A stretch of DNA of 64,000 nt from Pythium myriotylum (taxonomy: Eukaryota > Oomycota > Peronosporomycetes > Pythiales > Pythiaceae): assembly GCA_023091665.1 (NCBI GenBank), contig JALJCQ010000014.1, forward strand, positions 992,001 through 1,056,000, written 5' to 3'. The notes beneath the pieces are model-generated. The model saw nothing but the letters and a program-made list of their open reading frames with translations. It did no database searches and was not told the DNA's origin. Position numbers and translations under genes: made by a program. This document shows, in pieces, positions 22,822 through 32,129 of this stretch. Numbering within the stretch: the first letter of the stretch is position 1; the number at the start of each line of letters is the position of its first letter.

Positions 22822-22836
22822 AGTTGGAGAATGAGG
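22822..22836 (-). promoter_or_regulatory. Oomycete Inr-like motif, carboxypeptidase 1
   Basis: On the coding strand CTCATTCTCCAACTC, close to the oomycete core promoter consensus GCTCATTYYNCAWTTT, ~31 bp before the start codon. Confidence 0.55.
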
Positions 22837-22861
22837 CAGTGACCTGTCCTGTGGGAAGCGT

Positions 22862-22907
22862 CTAAAACAGGTCAATTTGTGGGTCAGGTCAGCGTCTTTT
22901 CTATGCA
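22862..22907 (-). repeat. Upstream element of carboxypeptidase 1, copy A
   Basis: About 46 bp, on the minus strand TGCATAGAAAAGACGCTGAC followed by CTGACC..AAATTGACCTGTTTTAG. An almost identical copy lies in opposite orientation at 24838-24884. It sits about 70 bp before the start codon of the frameshifted carboxypeptidase, so it may be part of its upstream region. Confidence 0.8.
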
Positions 22908-24837
22908 CGCATCCACTTGGTCAGGCAACAGGTCACGTCGAGCCACGTGACCAATGCTCACTGTCACTGCCGAGGTCAGACTTTTGACGCCGAAACAGAC
23001 TTTCCACAGTCGAATAACCAACAAACCAATCAAACAAGAACAGGGGTCGACCTGCCGGCCAAGGAGGTCGCGCCCTCCCGAGTGCACGTGTTCGGCTGTG
23101 AGTCACGGCAACAGCGCGGCCTCGAGGAAACGCCCGAGGTCGCGCTCGCGCGTGGCCGAACGTCACCCCGGCCGCGGGTAGCGATGGCGCGACCTCTGTC
23201 TAACGCCTTTGTGGGTGGTCGCGCTCGCGCGAGGCCTTGCGCCATCGCCGTCGCACAAGCTCGGGCAGCAGACCGCCAGGCGTTGCGCCTCGTCGTTGGC
23301 CACCCGGGAGAGCTCTGTGCGCAACTGCTGCCGCCGGCACTGCGTCTGGAAGCAGCGAGCCATTCGGGCGGTTTGTCCGCCAACTGTGGTCGGCGGCCGT
23401 GGCGCTTCGTGTCCTCATCGGCCTCGGGGCAGAGCCTGGGCGCTTTGTGCTCGTGGAGTGTGGAGTGGCGCGCTAAGTAGAGCCTGCGCGCGAGCCTCAA
23501 CACTCGTTGTTGACAGCAATGCGTTAGATGTGTTTGCACAGTTTGGCTGGCGACACTATTGAGTCCTAAACGAAGTATGTGGAGCGCAGCAGGAAACCTG
23601 TTAGGATTCATTAAGACAAACTCAACAGACTCCACTTAATCCATCATCATCATGCTGGCCTCAGTTGCGTAAGTTCGTTCTCGCCTGCGCCAGCGCCGTC
23701 GCTCAAGCAAGCGTTCCTCCGTTGTGGTCGGTTGGATGTGGGAGTCACGCTCTTCGCGTCGCGTCACCATGCTAGGTCAGGCGCTATTGAACGGATGCGA
23801 ACTTGAGGTCAGCGAGCCCATGTCAATCGTGCTATCCAAAGCGCCCTCCGCCATTGTGTGCAGTTGCCCCTGCATACGGAAGACCTATTCTTTGTGACGG
23901 ACCATATGACAGCAGCGGCAGACCTGACAGTAACCCCGCCGACCCGGGTTGAGCTCACCTAAAGGCTGCGTAAAACTTCGTCGAGCGTAACTTTTGGTGA
24001 AGGAGACTTCGCTGACACACCGTGTCCGTCCAAGCGCGACATGGACAAGGGCAGCAAGGGCAGGGCAGCGGGGACTCTGGCTCGTGGTCGTCGGTTTTGA
24101 CCTCAGCTTCTGCTTCCGCTCCCGCTCCACATCCGGCTTCAAGCGGAGTGGAGGCGAGATCCCGAGCGCGCCTTCACCGCCGGATTGACTGCGCCTTTAG
24201 TGACGGACCGGCACCATGGGCGTTGGGCACTCCTGCTCCAGAGCCACCGCCGGCTCCGGCTCTGGTATCGGGCAACAGCACCCCGACCGTGCAGCAGTGT
24301 GAGGAGCACAGCTATACCTCTGCCCTAGCGCCTTCTCGGAACTTGATCTCTCCCCTCACGTCGGATACCGGCAGCCAAGTCCGTCGGCTTGCCGCCTCCA
24401 AGATCTCCAGGCTTGTCCTCTGGCGCCTGGGATCGTAAGCCTACCCACAACTTACTCCGCGTGTCCGCGTGATGCATTGGTGGGGCGTCATACGCCGCTG
24501 GAAATGCTATCACCGCGATAAGAAAACGAGATCGATCTGATCGCAATCTCTAACACCATGCCGCCGATAGTCTTTTGATGCGTCCCACCCGTCGCTGGAG
24601 AACGATCGAAAGGGTCTCATGAGCCATCTGCACCTGACGACATGCGCGGGCTTTCCGCCCACGAAATGCACGACAATGATGAGAATGACTCAGATCGCAG
24701 TGGGGACTCCTCAACCAAGATGATGTTAACTAAATACCTAACGCACTTTGTAAATGATTTGTCCTTCGCTCGCCCAATAAATTAGTATGTTTCTGCGCCT
24801 GACCACCAAGTGGCCGGGGCCGCACAGGTCACGCCCT
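22908..24837. other. Unassigned GC-rich intergenic region
   Basis: No gene recognised. Around 23000-23600 there are long Arg/Ala-rich open frames on several strands at once, as expected from GC-rich non-coding DNA. 24000-24440 contains a Pro/Ala-rich frame that could be a gag relic, but there is no supporting motif. Confidence 0.5.
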
Positions 24838-24884
24838 GCACATAGAAAAGACGCTGACCTGACCATCAAATTGACCTGTTTTAG
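24838..24884 (+). repeat. Upstream element of carboxypeptidase 1, copy B (inverted)
   Basis: Near-identical to copy A at 22862-22907 but on the plus strand; similarity fades beyond about 20 more bases. No intact gene follows on this strand, so it is an orphan. Confidence 0.8.
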
Positions 24885-25159
24885 TCGCAACCGTCCTGTG
24901 GATGGGAGAGAGAGGCGGAGAAAGACGCCACTTCAGGAGCATCCCACGTGGGAGCTTGAACCGAGATTGGAGTGGTCGCCACGTGTGTGGGTACTGTCCC
25001 TGGAGGTGCACTCTCGATCTGAGTTGGAATGACACCGCTACTACACCATCGCTACTGTGCTGCACCAAGTTTTTCCCCCTTTTTGTCACAGATAACCTAA
25101 ACTTCATATCAATTTCTACGTTTCCAACTGATTTACCAGAGATTCCCGTGACCCCAGGG

Positions 25160-25732
25160 TCGAGCCCCTTTGCGATCTCCACAATGCTGTAAGACGTGCT
25201 GCCCACTCAGACGAATCGCCGAGTCAGAACGTACGAACATTTCCTTTAACTTTTAATGGAGACTGAGCGAGGGATATGGTTGAATTTTAGGCAGATTGAG
25301 CACAAGATCACCCAGTATGCCGGGTATTTCGTACCGCGACGAATCTTTCACCTCGATCGATCGCTTTAATGCTATCTCCGAGAGCTTTGAGCCTGGAGCC
25401 CAAACAGCTCCGGCGCCTCTTTTGGCTGATTATCGAGGGGCGAAGCCTAAGGCCGATGTAAGAGTGGATATCAAGTGCTCCGACGAGAGTCAACGACATC
25501 AAAAGTTGAACAGCACAGCGCTTCTCTGGTTCGTGAGTACAACAAGCCGTCAAGGTTCAGGACTGGCAAGAAACTCCAGTCGTACATGCCCGAAACTACC
25601 GTACGGTCGGTGTTACGAGTCCGAACTGGTTAAGTGCGGTGTCGAAGATGGTTTTGGGTACTCTGCGTGAAGGAACTATTAGGGTTCTTTTGGTTGTGCG
25701 GCGACGATCGCGGTGGGTGCGAAAAACTTCAT
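25160..25732 (-). pseudogene. Carboxypeptidase relic with large internal deletions
   Basis: Minus-strand remnants of an M14A carboxypeptidase in the right order: a start MKFFAPTAIVAA-like at 25732 with FDTALNQ-like remains just after, then a segment VGALDIHSYIGLRLRP (the third zinc ligand region) with LGSRLKALGDSIKA, and finally SAIRLSGQHV followed after a frameshift by IVEIAKGLD, matching the C-terminal RPSGQHVFQGIVQFAKGLD region of neighbours. Most of the catalytic domain, including HxxE, is gone. Confidence 0.7.
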
Positions 25733-26140
25733 GAGGATTTGTGTAGTGGCCTTTGCAAGAAAGAGAGCTTGTGAGTGTGGAGTGAGATCTTCGAGTGTTC
25801 GTGTATGATGAGACTCAGGATCCTTGATGCATAGACCCGCCATGCTTTGGTTATCGTACAGCAGGTCTCTGTGTCCTCACCGAGGTTCGATCAACTAAAG
25901 TAGGTGACAGCTCGCCTGACAGGGGCTGCCACAAAGTTCCCTGATCCCTCCTCACTACTGTTGATTGTGGAAGACGTGCGGAAAAAAACCAACATTGCCG
26001 CGGCATACTCGCCCGCCATATGAATACGAAATTAAGAACTTACTCAGCGTTTCGAGTCTATTGTACTCCAATGACATCGAGAACAGCTCCAACTCGACTT
26101 TGATTCCAAGTGGAGCCGAACCCGAGGTTGTGGCTGGCAC
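25733..26140. other. Intergenic, nothing recognised
   Basis: Lies between a carboxypeptidase relic and the 3' end of an intact carboxypeptidase; no gene or repeat seen. Confidence 0.5.
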
Positions 26141-27481
26141 TCACACACCACGGTAGTACTCGTCGAGACCTTTGGCGAACTGTATGATGCCCTGGAAGAC
26201 GTGCTGACCACTTGGGCGAATGATCGACTCAGGCTGCACAAAGCCGTCCCCCTCGACCTCGATCGAGATTGACGCCGTGTGGTTAAACTCGAGAAAGACT
26301 GAGTCGACGACTGTGCCTGTCGCCGGGTAAAGCGCGTCAAAGATATAGTTGCTACTGTACGTGTTGGTGTTGTTGACCTCAATCGCTTGCTTTATGCTGT
26401 CACCAAGGACTTTCAGCTTGGATCCGAAGGGTTCAGGTGCCTCTTTGTCTTGGTTACCAAACGATCGGAGAACGTATCCGCCATATGAGTGAATGTCGAG
26501 GACGCCTGCGAGAGGCAAGGATTGGTAGAACGCGAACACGCCAGCGGTCTCCGGTTCACTCAACGGAGACGGACCCGTGTACGTACTGTCAGGCACGAAG
26601 GTCGAAAATTTCGAGAAATATTCAGTGGGACCGAAGTTGCGGTTCAGGTCGATTCCGTTGTACGCCTTGCCATTGAATGGCCATACAGTTGGACGACGAT
26701 TCTTTCGCCAAAGACGATCGCCGCTCGGATTGTGCGTGTACAAAAAGCCGTCGAGGTTGACGATCGGGATGAAGTACCAGTCGTACTTGTCAATAACCGC
26801 CGTGAGGCCGGCATCCTTGTTTCGAAGTCCGTCCAACAGACTAGCAACGGTGTAGAACACAGCGGTCCCCGAGTGCCACTCGCGCGAGTGGATCAAACTC
26901 TGTACAAGCACTGCCTTTTTGCCCGGACCCGTCGAGAGCTTGTACCCAGGAATCGACCGTCCCTCGAACGTCGTCGACACCTGGTCGATCTTAGAAAACA
27001 CACTCGGGTTCTCAGACACGAGCTGATCGAAGAAACCGAAGATGGCGTCAGCCGTTCGCCAGCAGTCAAAGAACGCGTGGTCGACGTAGTTGCCAGTGGC
27101 GGTCTCTTTCAGACGACGAGCCGTGCGGGCGGTACAGGCTGCTGTGGTGGCGACACTCTCGACAAGTAGCTGTGCCGTGTTGACAGGGTCACGCTCCACC
27201 TGGATCAGCGGAGCACCGCGAGTCGAGCGCAGCGACTTGCTCTGTGGCGTGGCATAGAACTTGTTGATCGAGGTCTCGGTGGCGTAGATGTCGGCATTGA
27301 TCGCGGTGGCGTCACCCGAGACCTTCCATACGTCGAGTTCATTTCCGAACTGGTTGAGCGCAGTGTCGAAGATGGTTTTGGGCACGGTGACGTGGAAGAG
27401 TTGTTTGGGTTCTTGTGTTTGCGCGGCGACGTGAGTGGCCGCGAGGGTGGCGATGATCGTGGTGGGCGTGAAGAGCTTCAT
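26141..27481 (-). CDS. Secreted M14A metallocarboxypeptidase (copy 2)
   Basis: 446 residues. Signal peptide MKLFTPTTIIATLAATHVAA, a ~110-residue propeptide (LFHVTVPKTIFDTALNQFGN onward), then the catalytic domain: HxxE zinc motif in LIHSREWHSG, DLNRNFGPTEYF, third zinc His in LDIHSYGGYVLR, YPATGTVVD (lid Tyr, Val at the CPA-255 position), catalytic Glu in SIEVEGDGF, end LDEYYRGV. All catalytic residues are present, so it should be an active exopeptidase that trims C-terminal residues outside the cell; hydrophobic preference is predicted. No introns. Its first ~600-700 bp are almost identical to copy 5, while the rest has diverged. Confidence 0.95.
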   Translation of the reverse strand: MKLFTPTTIIATLAATHVAAQTQEPKQLFHVTVPKTIFDTALNQFGNELDVWKVSGDATAINADIYATETSINKFYATPQSKSLRSTRGAPLIQVERDPVNTAQLLVESVATTAACTARTARRLKETATGNYVDHAFFDCWRTADAIFGFFDQLVSENPSVFSKIDQVSTTFEGRSIPGYKLSTGPGKKAVLVQSLIHSREWHSGTAVFYTVASLLDGLRNKDAGLTAVIDKYDWYFIPIVNLDGFLYTHNPSGDRLWRKNRRPTVWPFNGKAYNGIDLNRNFGPTEYFSKFSTFVPDSTYTGPSPLSEPETAGVFAFYQSLPLAGVLDIHSYGGYVLRSFGNQDKEAPEPFGSKLKVLGDSIKQAIEVNNTNTYSSNYIFDALYPATGTVVDSVFLEFNHTASISIEVEGDGFVQPESIIRPSGQHVFQGIIQFAKGLDEYYRGV

Positions 27482-27586
27482 GGGAGAGTTCGAACGGGCT
27501 TGTGCTCGTTGGTGAGCAGAGGAATGTTCCGGTTTAGGTAGACGGATTGTCGTCGCCGTGCGAATAGCCTCATTAGTTTTTAAACT

Positions 27587-27650
27587 GCAAGCTTGTCGTG
27601 TCTAGACTGTCTCGCTTAAAAACGAGACAGTCTGGACACGACAAGCTTGC
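27587..27650. repeat. Long hairpin, 28-bp arms
   Basis: GCAAGCTTGTCGTGTCTAGA... on the left pairs with its reverse complement on the right (27623-27650) with one mismatch and an 8-nt AT-rich loop. It lies ~100 bp upstream of the start codon of copy 2. It could be a foldback transposon remnant or a cruciform-forming site. Confidence 0.9.
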
Positions 27651-27958
27651 TGATAGCGTTTTTCCATCAGTCTGATTACAGCCTGAGAACATTGTGGAGG
27701 CAACCACATGAGACTTGAAGCGCGAACCCCTCGGCTATATCTGGATTGGCGTGACCACGATCAAGATTGGCTGATGGCCTTGTGCGATGTCGGTGGATCG
27801 CATGAAAGGAGCTGTCGGAGTCACTCGGTACAAGCGGCTAAAAGGCTGTTTGCAGTTCGATGGATAATTTAAATAATTTTTTGATTTTGACTACTGTAGT
27901 CTGACGTCCCACTGTTGATGACTGTTTCCCACCACGGTCCATCAAAATTTGATCGTTG

Positions 27959-28026
27959 AGTGGCCCTTCCTGACGCGAAGGTTTCGATTTGGATCAAATC
28001 GAAACGTTCGCGTTAGGAAGGGCCAC
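27959..28026. repeat. Long hairpin, ~32-bp arms
   Basis: AGTGGCCCTTCCTGACGCGA... pairs with ...TCGCGTTAGGAAGGGCCACT, with a few mismatches and a centre at GGATC. Unrelated in sequence to the hairpin 370 bp to its left. Confidence 0.9.
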
Positions 28027-28698
28027 TGAACTGTCCACGAGTGTGTGCACATCGCAGACAATCAACAACGATTGAGGGCTCACGCAAGGTGCAGCACAAC
28101 GAATTCGACCAAAAGCGCGTCGTTCCTGTTCTCAGATTGGTCGGTCACGTCGATGCGCTGGGCTGGGATTGGGCCAACTCTGTGTTGAGTAATACTGTAG
28201 TCAAACATGATAGTGAAGACAGCTGTTGCGCTAGCAGTCAACTCCGCCAACAAAGAACTTTGAACTTGAAGATGAGGCCAACCGCAACGAATGGATCCTA
28301 AAGTAGCGACACAGGATTCACTGGGTAGCAAGCCGCTGGGCAAATGGAGGTCCGTGAAACACTTCAAATGCCAACTGAGTTGAATTCTGCGAGCTAATCG
28401 TTCGAACTCACTATCTGAAGATCCTAGAAGGAGTCGAAGTGGTGCGAGGGCGCTCTGGAACTCTGTTGAACTCGATAGACTCCCTCGCAACGCCGGGCGA
28501 CTCTTGGTTCGGCGAGGTTAAACCACCAGAGAGAGGTGCGATCCACACCTCGTCCAACGAATCAGATACCCGTACTAATCACAGTATCCTTTAACCCTTG
28601 AGCCGGGAACCTGGGTTTCATCCAAGAGGACCAGTGGTCCAATCCAGTACACTGGGGTGGAGGACCGGCTCGCTGCTCGTGTGCAAACGACTCGTGTC

Positions 28699-28714
28699 CT
28701 CACTTTTCAATCTT
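28699..28714 (+). promoter_or_regulatory. Inr-like motif, carboxypeptidase 3
   Basis: CTCACTTTTCAATCTT, two or three mismatches from GCTCATTYYNCAWTTT, ~32 bp before the start codon. Confidence 0.45.
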
Positions 28715-28745
28715 CTTGACAAGACCGACACACCCTCAGCTCGCC

Positions 28746-30059
28746 ATGAAGATCTTCGCTCTCGTCGCTGCGCTCGTTGCAGGCCAGACCGCCGCCCAGG
28801 AGGCCGCCAAGGAACTCTACCACGTCAACGTGCCCAAGACCATCTTCGACACGGCGCTCAACAAGTTCGGCGATGAGCTCGACATCTGGGAGGCCTCGGC
28901 TGACGGCGCCAACATCAAGGCCGACATCTTCGCGACCGAGGCGTCCATCAACAAGTTCTACGCCACTCCAGGCAGCAAGCTGCTGCGCACGGCGCAGGGC
29001 AACCAGCTGATCAAGGTGGAGCGCGATGCTGTGGGCGTGCAGAAGACGATCGACACGCTTGCTGCCGTCCAGGCGACGTGCACGGCGGCGACGTCGCGCC
29101 ACCTCGAGGAGACGGCGGTGACCAAGTACACGGACAACGCGTTCTTCGACTGTTGGCGTACGGCCGACGAGGTGTTCGCGTTCTTGGACAAGCTGGTGAG
29201 CGAGAACCCGACGATCTTCTCCAAGACGGCCAAGGTGTCGACGACGATTGAGGGTCGTTCGATTCCGTCGTACAAGATCTCGACGGGCTCGGGCAAGAAG
29301 GTGATCTACGTGCAGGGTCTGATCCACGCTCGTGAGTGGCACGCCGGCTCGACGACGTTCTACTCGATCGCGGCTCTGTTGGATGGTGTGCGCAACAACG
29401 ATGCGTCGCTGAAGCCGTTGGTGGACAAGTACGACTGGGTGTTCGTGCCAATCGTGAACCTCGATGGTTACATCTACACGCACTCGTCGACGTCGTCGTC
29501 GGCGCGTCTGTGGCGCAAGAACCGTCGTCGCATTTCGGGCTCGACGTACGGCGTGGACTTGAACCGCAACTTCGGTCCGAAGGAGTTCTTTGCTCTTGGT
29601 GGCGAGGGTCCCACCAGCGATGTGTACCCTGGTACTGCTCCTCTCTCTGAGCCGGAAACCGCCGGTCTCTTCGCGTACCTGAAGACGCTGCCGCTCGCTG
29701 GTGCGCTTGACATCCACGCTTACTCGAACCTCGTGCTCCGTCCGTTCGGCAACCAGCTGGATGAGGCCCCCGCCCCTTACGGTGCTAAGCTCAAGACGCT
29801 CGGTGACAACGTCAAGAAGGCCATTGAGGTCGGCAACACGTACACGTACATCAGCAACACCCCGGCACGCCAGCTGTACCTCGCATACGGATCGTTCATG
29901 GACTCGATCTTCCTCGAGTTCAACAAGACGGCGACGCTGAGCTTCGAGATGGAGGGTAACAGCTTCACGCCGGCGGCGACGGTGATCCGCCCGGGTGGTC
30001 TGCACGTGTTCCAAGGCGTGGCCCAGTTCGCTCGTGAGCTCACCGCTTACTACTCGTAG
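28746..30059 (+). CDS. Secreted M14A metallocarboxypeptidase (copy 3)
   Basis: 437 residues from MKIFALVAALVAGQTAAQ (signal peptide). Propeptide about 19-125 (ELYHVNVPKTIFDTALNKFG); catalytic domain starts near TDNAFFDCWRTADEV. Zinc ligands H194 and E197 (HAREWHAGS) and H324 (LDIHAYS); N273-R274 in DLNRNF; lid Y378; Met385 at the CPA-255 position; catalytic E401. Complete and probably active, with hydrophobic preference predicted. I chose Met 28746 because it begins the signal peptide; a Met ten codons upstream gives no better leader. Copy 6 (minus strand, 34255-35565) is almost identical except around residues 277-296 and 338-376. Confidence 0.96.
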   Translation: MKIFALVAALVAGQTAAQEAAKELYHVNVPKTIFDTALNKFGDELDIWEASADGANIKADIFATEASINKFYATPGSKLLRTAQGNQLIKVERDAVGVQKTIDTLAAVQATCTAATSRHLEETAVTKYTDNAFFDCWRTADEVFAFLDKLVSENPTIFSKTAKVSTTIEGRSIPSYKISTGSGKKVIYVQGLIHAREWHAGSTTFYSIAALLDGVRNNDASLKPLVDKYDWVFVPIVNLDGYIYTHSSTSSSARLWRKNRRRISGSTYGVDLNRNFGPKEFFALGGEGPTSDVYPGTAPLSEPETAGLFAYLKTLPLAGALDIHAYSNLVLRPFGNQLDEAPAPYGAKLKTLGDNVKKAIEVGNTYTYISNTPARQLYLAYGSFMDSIFLEFNKTATLSFEMEGNSFTPAATVIRPGGLHVFQGVAQFARELTAYYS

Positions 30060-30238
30060 ACTTTATCAAGTGACGGAGCCCGTCGTTTGGGTCAGCGAAT
30101 TCCTCGTTAGTTGTCTGAACCGCACGAGGAATGGGATTTGCCAGGAGACCATTGAATATTCAACAGATAGTAGACGTCACATAATAAATTGGCATTTACA
30201 CAGGATGTTTCGATTTAGAGATGGTGGACACGGAGAGT

Positions 30239-31585
30239 CTACAATTCTCTGTGGTATGTCTCGAGCTCCTCGGCGAACCGGACAATACCATTGAACACGT
30301 GTTGGCCAGCTGGAAGGATATCTTCCACGTCGGCAAAAAAGGTGGTGCCTTCCACTTCAATCGTAAGTGCTGGCGTGTTGTTGAGCTCGAGGAAGACCGA
30401 ATCGATGAACGTGCCGTAGGCAGCATACAGTTGGTACGACGTCTCGCTGACGTAGATGTTGGTGTTGTTCACGTCAATCGACTCCTTGACACTGTCACCG
30501 AGAGCCTTCAACTTGGAGCCATACGGCTCTGGGGCCTCGGTGGCTTGGTTGCCGAACGGTCGAAGTACTAGACCAGAGTAAGAGTGGATGTCCAATGCTC
30601 CAGCAAGCGGCAGCGACTTGATGAAATCCATGACTCCCGCAGTCTCTGGCTCACTGAGCGGACCCGTTCCCGGGTACGTCAAGCTGAAGACGTTCTCGTC
30701 AGCCTGAAAGAACTCCTTGGGACCAAAGTTGCGGTTTAGGTCGATTCCGACCGACGGCAGGCCGTTGTACTTGTAAATGGTCGGTCGGCGGTTCTTGCGC
30801 CAGTTGCGGTCCGTCCACGTTCCGGATGCGTACGAAAACATAAAGCCGTCGAGGTTGAGGATCGGTACGAAGTACCAGTCGTATTTGTCCACCAGAGCTG
30901 TGAGCTGAGCGTCTTTGTTGCGGAGACCGTCAAGTAGGCTGGCGATCGTGTAGAAGACGGTTGTACCGGAGATCCACTCGCGAGCGTGGATCAAGCTTTG
31001 CACATACACAGCTTTCTTGCCCGGACCCGTGGAAATCTTGTACGCCGGGATATCACGCCCCTCGTATGTCGTTGAGACCTTGTCGATCTTGGAGAACACG
31101 CTCGGGTTCTCGGCAACAAGGCTGTCCAGAAAACCAAAGATAGCTTTGGCTGTGCGCCAGCAGTTGAAGAATGCATGATCGACATAGTTGGTGGTCGTTG
31201 TCGAGTTCCCAATGCCATCAACTGCCGCGGCATAGTTGCAAGCCTCGTTCTTCGCTGCGCTTTCAGTGAGGAACTGCGCTGTGTTGACAGGGTCACGCTC
31301 CACCTGGATCAGCGGAGCACCGCGAGTCGAGCGCAGCGACTTGCTCTGTGGCGTGGCATAGAACTTGTTGATCGAGGTCTCGGTGGCGTAGATGTCGGCA
31401 TTGATCGCGGTGGCGTCACCCGAGACCTTCCATACGTCGAGTTCATTTCCGAACTGGTTGAGCGCGGTGTCGAAGATGGTTTTGGGCACGGTGACGTGGA
31501 AGAGTTGTTTGGGTTCTTGAGTTTGTGCGGCGGCGTGAGTGGCCGCGAGGGTGGCGAGGATCGTGGTGGGCGTGAAGAGCTTCAT
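30239..31585 (-). CDS. Secreted M14A metallocarboxypeptidase (copy 4)
   Basis: 448 residues, starting MKLFTPTTILATLAATHAAA. Propeptide as in copies 2 and 5, whose first ~310 coding bases are almost identical to this gene; downstream it diverges. Zinc motif in LIHAREWISG, DLNRNFGPKEFF, third His in LDIHSYSGLVLR, lid Tyr with Ile at the CPA-255 position (LYAAYGTFID), catalytic Glu in TIEVEGTTF, end YHREL. The segment just before the mature domain differs from its neighbours (CNYAAAVDGIGNSTTTTNYV), with a Thr-rich patch and possible N-glycosylation. Convergent with copy 3, 3' ends 179 bp apart. Confidence 0.95.
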   Translation of the reverse strand: MKLFTPTTILATLAATHAAAQTQEPKQLFHVTVPKTIFDTALNQFGNELDVWKVSGDATAINADIYATETSINKFYATPQSKSLRSTRGAPLIQVERDPVNTAQFLTESAAKNEACNYAAAVDGIGNSTTTTNYVDHAFFNCWRTAKAIFGFLDSLVAENPSVFSKIDKVSTTYEGRDIPAYKISTGPGKKAVYVQSLIHAREWISGTTVFYTIASLLDGLRNKDAQLTALVDKYDWYFVPILNLDGFMFSYASGTWTDRNWRKNRRPTIYKYNGLPSVGIDLNRNFGPKEFFQADENVFSLTYPGTGPLSEPETAGVMDFIKSLPLAGALDIHSYSGLVLRPFGNQATEAPEPYGSKLKALGDSVKESIDVNNTNIYVSETSYQLYAAYGTFIDSVFLELNNTPALTIEVEGTTFFADVEDILPAGQHVFNGIVRFAEELETYHREL

Positions 31586-32129
31586 GGTACGCAGTATCGT
31601 GTAGCTCGAGTCTGGCAAAAGAGAATCTGAATGCGGCATTGATTGGGGATCTTGTGTCCCCGCTGCGTGGGTCGTAATACAGTAACGCTGAGGAGGTAAT
31701 CATGACTCTTTTATCACGGGTCTGAGTTTGGTGACTGATTGCCGTGCGGCCTGTCAACTTTGAGCATCAACGAGTGCTTCGTCTCCTCACGAAGGCCAAC
31801 GCGTTGCATGGGAGTAATACATCCATGATGGATGTATGCTGATGGATTCCATCAGGGGGCTCCTCAGTGATGGATGGAGTCCTGTCGATGATTGTCTCGA
31901 CTAATTGGGTGACTGAACGGGCCTTTTTTTGCCAATTCTGGCTGTTCTCTTGCCTGTAATCAGATCTTGAAGAACTTTCAACGTGACAAGATTTGTCAGG
32001 TCGCGTTGACACCAGGGTGGGTCGCCGTGATGCTTGGATTGTAGATGGTGAATTCTGTTAGTCCGATTGTGCTACGCATTCTCTCTTACGAACGCGAATA
32101 TGCGAAGCCACGAGTACAGAAGTTCCCAC
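31586..32129. other. Intergenic, nothing recognised
   Basis: Between copies 4 and 5 in tandem. Contains short repeats of ATGGATG type near 31820-31880 but no gene. Confidence 0.5.

Larger units (their letters stand above)
27482..28745. other. Head-to-head intergenic region with two hairpins
   Basis: 1.26 kb between the divergent carboxypeptidase copies 2 and 3. It contains two long perfect or nearly perfect inverted repeats. No gene recognised; the 28080-28490 minus-strand frame has no family resemblance. Confidence 0.55.

Noticed and set aside
23030..23635. 201-codon minus-strand frame, and overlapping plus-strand frames
   Set aside because: Arg/Ala-rich, with open frames in four registers at once; no domain, no conserved start.
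28707..30014. 435-codon open frame antisense to carboxypeptidase 3 (and the similar one antisense to copy 6 at 34309-35601, and copy 7 at 36615-38120)
   Set aside because: Highly Arg/Val/Glu-rich shadow frames produced by codon bias on the opposite strand; the sense frame has every catalytic residue.
30099..30132. TTCCTCGTTAG phrase resembling the start of tRNA-Asp
   Set aside because: Only the first ~11 bases match; it is one arm of a 9-bp hairpin after carboxypeptidase 3 and has no T arm or anticodon.
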